Assembly (NCBI GenBank): GCA_902497095.1
Contig: CABVDD010000017.1
Span: 1-44,557 of the forward strand
DNA length: 44,557 bases
Direction of reading: 5' to 3'
Source: an uncultured Faecalicoccus sp.
Lineage (GTDB): Bacteria > Bacillota_I > Bacilli_A > Erysipelotrichales > Erysipelotrichaceae
The position numbers and the translations under genes are program-made. Of this stretch, positions 40,793 through 44,557 are shown piece by piece (the stretch's first letter is position 1; the number at the start of each line of letters is the position of its first letter). The notes beneath the pieces were generated by a model. It had not been told where the DNA came from. It ran no database searches and saw only the letters and a program-made list of their open reading frames with translations.

Positions 40793-41797
40793 TTATTCAG
40801 GCATTTCTACGTTGATGCCTTCTTCAGCTAATTGATCTACTAGACCTTGAGTTGCATCCCAAGCCTGTTGACCAGTCTTTTCAGCTGGAGCTGGAGCTGG
40901 ATATTCATACCATTCAATTAATGGGTTGTATCCACCATTGATACTATTACCATTTTCATCGATAGCCTGAGAGTTACCTGTCCAGATACCTAAAGCTGTA
41001 CCGGCAATACCACAAACCAAGATCAAAACGATACATTTGATTGGAGTCCAACCTTTTTTAATCAAGGCATACAATCCACAAGTAATCAATAATGGGATCA
41101 ATTTTGGCATGATACCATCTAACAAAGTCTGTACGTTGATTGCAGGATCTGCAATAGCAATACGAATAGAAGTAGAACCATAGTTAGCAATCAAAGCACC
41201 TACAGTAAAGATACCTAAAATGCTGGCAGCACGAGTAAATTCTTTTGCGTTAGAAGTTAACATTCCTACAGCAGAAGTACCTAAGTTATAAGACCAATGC
41301 ATTAAGAAGTAACGAACAGCAAATTGCACAACGTTAAATACAACCAAGAAAATAATCGCACCTAAAATTGAAGCTTGTTCCAAAGCCAAGTTAGCTGTAA
41401 TACCACCAACGATTGGAACTAAAGTCAACCAGAACAATGCATCACCGATACCACCTAAAGGTCCAGCTGCAGAAATACGTACTGAACGGATAGTAGCTGT
41501 ATCAACTTTGTTCTGTTCCAAAGATAATACGATACCCATAACAAATGTTACTAAGAATGGGTGTGTATTCAGGAAGTCCAAGTTATGGGCCATAGAAGCT
41601 TTTAAGTCTTCTTTGTTTGTATGGATCTTTTTCAGACCTGGTAAAATACCCCATAACCATCCACAAGCTTGCATACGTTCATAGTTGAATGAAGCCTGTA
41701 AGAAGCAAGACATCCATACCATTTTATTCAAAGTTTTCTTATCCAGTTTTGGAGCTGGAGTCAGATCTTGATATCTTTCAGGAATATTATATGCCAT
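40793..41797 (-). CDS. PTS mannose/fructose/sorbose-family IID component
   Basis: A 334-residue membrane component of a mannose-family phosphotransferase permease; with IIC it forms the sugar channel. WMSCFLQASFNYERMQACGW and GPLGGIGDALFWLTLVPIVGG are IID signatures. It is longer than usual (about 280 residues) through a C-terminal Pro/Ala/Glu-rich tail. The start is the ATG at 41797 with GCAGGAGGT upstream, overlapping the end of the IIC gene by 11 bases. Last gene of the IIB-IIC-IID operon. Sugar not determined; neighbouring amino-sugar genes suggest a hexosamine. Confidence 0.95.
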   Translation of the reverse strand: MAYNIPERYQDLTPAPKLDKKTLNKMVWMSCFLQASFNYERMQACGWLWGILPGLKKIHTNKEDLKASMAHNLDFLNTHPFLVTFVMGIVLSLEQNKVDTATIRSVRISAAGPLGGIGDALFWLTLVPIVGGITANLALEQASILGAIIFLVVFNVVQFAVRYFLMHWSYNLGTSAVGMLTSNAKEFTRAASILGIFTVGALIANYGSTSIRIAIADPAINVQTLLDGIMPKLIPLLITCGLYALIKKGWTPIKCIVLILVCGIAGTALGIWTGNSQAIDENGNSINGGYNPLIEWYEYPAPAPAEKTGQQAWDATQGLVDQLAEEGINVEMPE

Positions 41798-42608
41798 CAG
41801 TAAAACCTCCTGCATTTGATCCAGCGTTTTCTTTGATTCTTGTGTTCATCTGGTAATCATACAATGCGATAGCCAAACCAACCATAGCGCACATTAACAA
41901 TGTAGCACCTGACATTCCTGGCACAGCAGCACAGATGTTTGCCATAACGAAACCAGCTAGTAAGAATCCCCACATTTCGCCAGACATCATAACCTTCATC
42001 AGAATAGCGAATCCGACAAATTTCATAGCACCACCGGCAGCATCCAAACCAGCCATCAACCAAGACCACTGGAAAGAGAATGAACGCAAGCTGTCACCTA
42101 AAGCAGCAGCTCCCATAACACCAGCAACAGCTAGAACACCAAATAGAATACCTAAGATTGCCATTTCTGTGTAGTTGATCATTGCGATACCTTTAGTATC
42201 AGCTTCTTCAGCACACTTGTCAGCTTTAGCCATCAGACCAGACATGATCGTAAATGTCAAAGTAACAGCATACTGTCCAAATACAGCAAATGGAATAGCC
42301 AAACCAACAGCAAGACCAACACCGTCAGCTGTAGGTTCAAGTCCCATAGAAACAGCGAATGCAGCAGTCATGATCGTACCCATGATTGCGTTAGGAGGCT
42401 GAGCTCCACCGATAGGCATACTACCAATCTGAACTAATTGGTAAGCACCACCAACAACAACACCAAGTTCAAAGTTTCCTAAGATAGCTCCCATGATAGG
42501 ACCCAAAACAACGGGTTGATACAGGGATTCTAAGAAACTAAACTGGTCGATACCCATAATGAAAGCTACAACGAAAATCATTATAGCCTGAATTACAGAA
42601 ATCTCCAT
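41787..42608 (-). CDS. PTS mannose/fructose/sorbose-family IIC component
   Basis: A 273-residue polytopic protein, the sugar-translocating IIC subunit. GPIMGAILGNFELGVVVGGA and QIGSMPIGGAQPPNAIMGTI are characteristic of mannose-family IIC proteins, with about eight hydrophobic segments. AAAGGAG precedes the ATG at 42608. Lies 24 bases downstream of the IIB gene and overlaps the IID gene. Confidence 0.95.
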   Translation of the reverse strand: MEISVIQAIMIFVVAFIMGIDQFSFLESLYQPVVLGPIMGAILGNFELGVVVGGAYQLVQIGSMPIGGAQPPNAIMGTIMTAAFAVSMGLEPTADGVGLAVGLAIPFAVFGQYAVTLTFTIMSGLMAKADKCAEEADTKGIAMINYTEMAILGILFGVLAVAGVMGAAALGDSLRSFSFQWSWLMAGLDAAGGAMKFVGFAILMKVMMSGEMWGFLLAGFVMANICAAVPGMSGATLLMCAMVGLAIALYDYQMNTRIKENAGSNAGGFTDGI

Positions 42609-42632
42609 TATGTTCTCCTTTCAAATTAACTT

Positions 42633-43109
42633 TTACTTGAATAACTTATCCAATTTTTCAACTGCAGTATCTGGTACACGTTGAATTTCTAATTCAACAC
42701 CTAATTCCTGCAATTTTTTGAAGCAGGCAACATCATTATCGTCTACGGCTACTGAAGTCGCAACTTGACGTTTACCTTCTGACATGTGCATGTTTCCAAT
42801 ATTTACTTTCTTAATTGGAACACCACCTTCCACAAGTTTCAATACATCTTGTGGATTTTCACAGATGATAAAGATTTTCTGAGCAGGACTTGCTTTTCCA
42901 ATAATGTCGATCGTCTTCTGGATAGTAAAGAAACGAGTCTGTGCATAAGCTGGAGCAGCCATGTTCATCAATCCCTGACGGAATTCATCACCTGCAACGG
43001 CATCATTTGCAACTAACAATAAGTTGGCTCCTAAAACACCAGACCATTGTGTTGCAACCTGACCATGAATCAAACGATTGTCGATTCGAGTTAATAAAAT
43101 GTTTGGCAT
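42633..43109 (-). CDS. PTS mannose/fructose/sorbose-family IIB component
   Basis: A 158-residue cytosolic phosphocarrier that passes phosphate from IIA to the incoming sugar. RIDNRLIHGQV carries the phosphorylated His15. The ATG at 43109 has AAAGGAG just upstream and starts the protein at MPNILLTRIDNRLIHG, the normal family start; an in-frame start at 43145 adds an untypical basic stretch. No IIA gene is in the window, so phosphate must come from a IIA encoded elsewhere. A CcpA-like site lies between promoter and gene. Confidence 0.95.
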   Translation of the reverse strand: MPNILLTRIDNRLIHGQVATQWSGVLGANLLLVANDAVAGDEFRQGLMNMAAPAYAQTRFFTIQKTIDIIGKASPAQKIFIICENPQDVLKLVEGGVPIKKVNIGNMHMSEGKRQVATSVAVDDNDVACFKKLQELGVELEIQRVPDTAVEKLDKLFK

Positions 43110-43125
43110 ATTCTCTCTCCTTTCA

Positions 43126-43139
43126 TGATAGCGCTTTCT
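43126..43139 (-). promoter_or_regulatory. Candidate cre site (CcpA)
   Basis: Minus strand AGAAAGCGCTATCA differs from the cre consensus TGWAANCGNTNWCA only at the first base. It lies between the AT-rich promoter and the IIB ribosome binding site, where CcpA binding would block transcription. Confidence 0.65.
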
Positions 43140-43163
43140 TTCCACGAAAATCTATCTGCTATT

Positions 43164-43177
43164 ATTATAATATTATA
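43164..43177 (-). promoter_or_regulatory. -10 boxes of the PTS operon
   Basis: Minus strand TATAAT occurs twice (43169-43164 and 43177-43172), eight bases apart. No good -35 is seen for either, which fits activation by the divergent AraC-type protein. Confidence 0.5.
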
Positions 43178-43324
43178 ATACTGTTTTTCCTTTACACATT
43201 TTGTTTATAAGTTTATACTTTTTATTAAAGAAATGTATTTTCTAATTAAAAGCCATAAATATTAGCTCTTTTAAAGCAAAATTATCACAAATTATCTTCA
43301 ATTAACGGAAAGTAGGTTAAATTT

Positions 43325-44485
43325 ATGTTAAAAAGAACAACTAATTACTTATTTCAAACATATGGAAGTGTATTCTACGATATGAAATCCGCCATTCAAT
43401 ATCAATCCACTATTTCCAATTCTCTATATTTATCCAATAAAGAATTTGATTCATACTATTATTCAAATTCTCCTGTCTATATCTCTTGTGAAAAAGGTAT
43501 CATCCTTCTTGTAGTAAGCAAAGATGGGATTCAATACGATGAGTTTGTCATTCATCGTGTGATCCGTCTACAACCGGGCATCTATTTCAACTTTGTCTCT
43601 ATTTCCAATGAAAGCAAAGTCCAGATCGCATACGCTCCATCCGGTTTAAATCAAAAAAAGATGAAAGAGCCTTTTGTCTATCAGCGTATGGTTTCTAAAA
43701 TTAACTTAAAAGAAATTTTAACTTGTTTTTACCAAGTTCGTAAATCCAATTACACTTTTCCTGGAGAAGCGCATGACTATTATGAACTCACCTATATTGA
43801 TCACGGAAAATTAGACATGACAATTGATGGTAAAGAATATCATTTAAACAAATACGATCTGGTCATCTATTATCCAGGGCAGTTTCATACTCAAAGTACT
43901 GATTCAGAAAGCACTTGTTCGTATTTAACCATCATGTTTGACATGGAAACAAAAATGGATGTTTCTTTGATGAATCGCGTTTTTAAGACAAGAAAAGATA
44001 TTTATAATGTTCTTTCTGCTTTTATGAAAGCCATTCAATCCAAAGACTATTTAAGTGAAGAAATGGCTTTGGCATATTTAAAAGAAATATTGATCCTGCT
44101 TTATCAATTTGACACAAAGACCGATGAAGAATCCAATGTAAACCCTATGCAGGAACATTATGAAAACACGTTATTAAATGAGATTCTTGTCTTTATTCAC
44201 AACAATATTTTTACTGCTTTTACTGTAGAAGATCTGTGTCAAAAGTTTTCTATATCGCGAAGCAGCCTGCAAAGCTTGTTTCGAACCAATATTCATATTA
44301 CGCCAAAACACTATATTTCTAACTTGAAGTTAAATCAGGCAAAATTACTGATTCAAGAACACAAATATACGATTTCTGAAATATCAGATATGTTAGGATT
44401 TACATCCATCCATTATTTTTCCAGAAAGTTTAAACTCCAATATGGATTATCTCCAACTGATTATGCCAAATCTATCAACCAATAA
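43325..44485 (+). CDS. AraC-family transcriptional regulator
   Basis: A 386-residue regulator with a cupin-like sensor region (about 140-210: YYELTYIDHGKLDMTIDGKE and DLVIYYPGQFHTQ) and a C-terminal double helix-turn-helix (about 290-384: FTVEDLCQKFSISRSSLQSL and ISEISDMLGFTSIHYFSRKF with GLSPTDYAKSI). The N-terminal 130 residues form an extra domain not usual in short AraC proteins. Divergent from the PTS IIB-IIC-IID operon across a 215-base region, so it is the likely activator of that operon in response to the sugar or its phosphate. Ribosome binding site weak (GGAAAGTAGG). Confidence 0.93.
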   Translation: MLKRTTNYLFQTYGSVFYDMKSAIQYQSTISNSLYLSNKEFDSYYYSNSPVYISCEKGIILLVVSKDGIQYDEFVIHRVIRLQPGIYFNFVSISNESKVQIAYAPSGLNQKKMKEPFVYQRMVSKINLKEILTCFYQVRKSNYTFPGEAHDYYELTYIDHGKLDMTIDGKEYHLNKYDLVIYYPGQFHTQSTDSESTCSYLTIMFDMETKMDVSLMNRVFKTRKDIYNVLSAFMKAIQSKDYLSEEMALAYLKEILILLYQFDTKTDEESNVNPMQEHYENTLLNEILVFIHNNIFTAFTVEDLCQKFSISRSSLQSLFRTNIHITPKHYISNLKLNQAKLLIQEHKYTISEISDMLGFTSIHYFSRKFKLQYGLSPTDYAKSINQ

Positions 44486-44557
44486 AAAAAGAGCTGCAAA
44501 GCCAATGTCATTAAGTTAAGTAATATAGAACCATCTAGATGTACAACATTTGGGTGG
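44461..44557 (-). other. Open frame running off the right edge, possibly the 3' end of a gene
   Basis: On the minus strand an uninterrupted frame of 31 codons enters from the right edge and ends at TAA (44463-44461), reading in part LDGSILLNLMTLALQLFFYW. It would overlap the end of the AraC gene by 25 bases. It may be the C-terminus of a gene or of a mobile-element protein beyond the window, or chance. Too short to identify. Confidence 0.3.

Noticed and set aside
44461..44557. Insertion sequence end at the right edge
   Set aside because: Only about 70 bases beyond the AraC gene are visible; no terminal inverted repeat or target duplication can be shown.
1..44557. CRISPR arrays, tRNA and rRNA genes
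   Set aside because: No regularly spaced repeats and no tRNA- or rRNA-like sequence was noticed on either strand; a formal scan was not possible.

Overview
The window is low-GC Gram-positive chromosome (Bacillota). The gene set points to a fermentative gut firmicute, most like Erysipelotrichia. It has an L-lactate dehydrogenase, a mannose-family PTS, amino-sugar catabolism (nagA, nagB, a gatZ-like gene), a class B sortase, a Gram-positive murG-murB-ftsQ block, Asp23/FakA, HrcA-type CIRCE sites and strong AAGGAGG ribosome binding sites. The species assignment is inference; no rRNA or tRNA gene was seen.

Layout. 1-204: a minus-strand promoter and an orphan hairpin reading off the left edge. 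205-4223: three-gene envelope operon (MoxR ATPase, DUF58 protein, transglutaminase-like membrane protein). 4245-7216: orphan BlaI-type repressor, purA, a HAD phosphatase, an XRE regulator. 7384-9828: lipoprotein, sirtuin, MATE pump. 9919-12562: clpB under two CIRCE operators. 12593-16959: MATE, EamA and a small membrane protein behind an attenuator-like leader, divergent from a tetR operon that also carries two small membrane proteins. 16989-19472: flavin split-barrel protein, FSA-type transaldolase, nagA. 19582-23885: aconitase divergent from citrate synthase and isocitrate dehydrogenase, the oxidative route to 2-oxoglutarate. 23890-27973: small Cys protein, a protein with a Lys/Thr-rich tail, HtrA protease, L-LDH with a palindromic operator. 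28003-34927: frameshifted DUF3784 gene, metallophosphoesterase, fakA, asp23-like gene, ftsQ, murB, murG, sortase B. 35016-37251: nagB divergent from a gatZ-like gene. 37293-40657: an accessory stretch. 40793-44485: PTS IIB-IIC-IID divergent from an AraC regulator.

The least ordinary part is 37293-40657. It has an HNH endonuclease gene that looks leaderless, then a divergent cassette of very small genes. On the plus strand are a 10-residue peptide, a secreted Cys-containing protein whose signal peptide is broken by one extra base, and a 59-residue two-helix membrane protein. On the minus strand is a 66-residue two-helix membrane protein. Both transcription units carry the same pair of DNA boxes (ATATAGGG and ATTACTTTA) in the same order relative to their likely promoters, so they look co-regulated. 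The layout resembles a secreted-peptide or bacteriocin/immunity module, but I recognise none of the proteins. A second single-base frameshift splits the DUF3784 gene; both shifts are in short homopolymers, so sequencing error must be excluded.

Many convergent genes share hairpin terminators that overlap their stop codons. I re-chose several start codons using ribosome binding sites, as noted in the entries.
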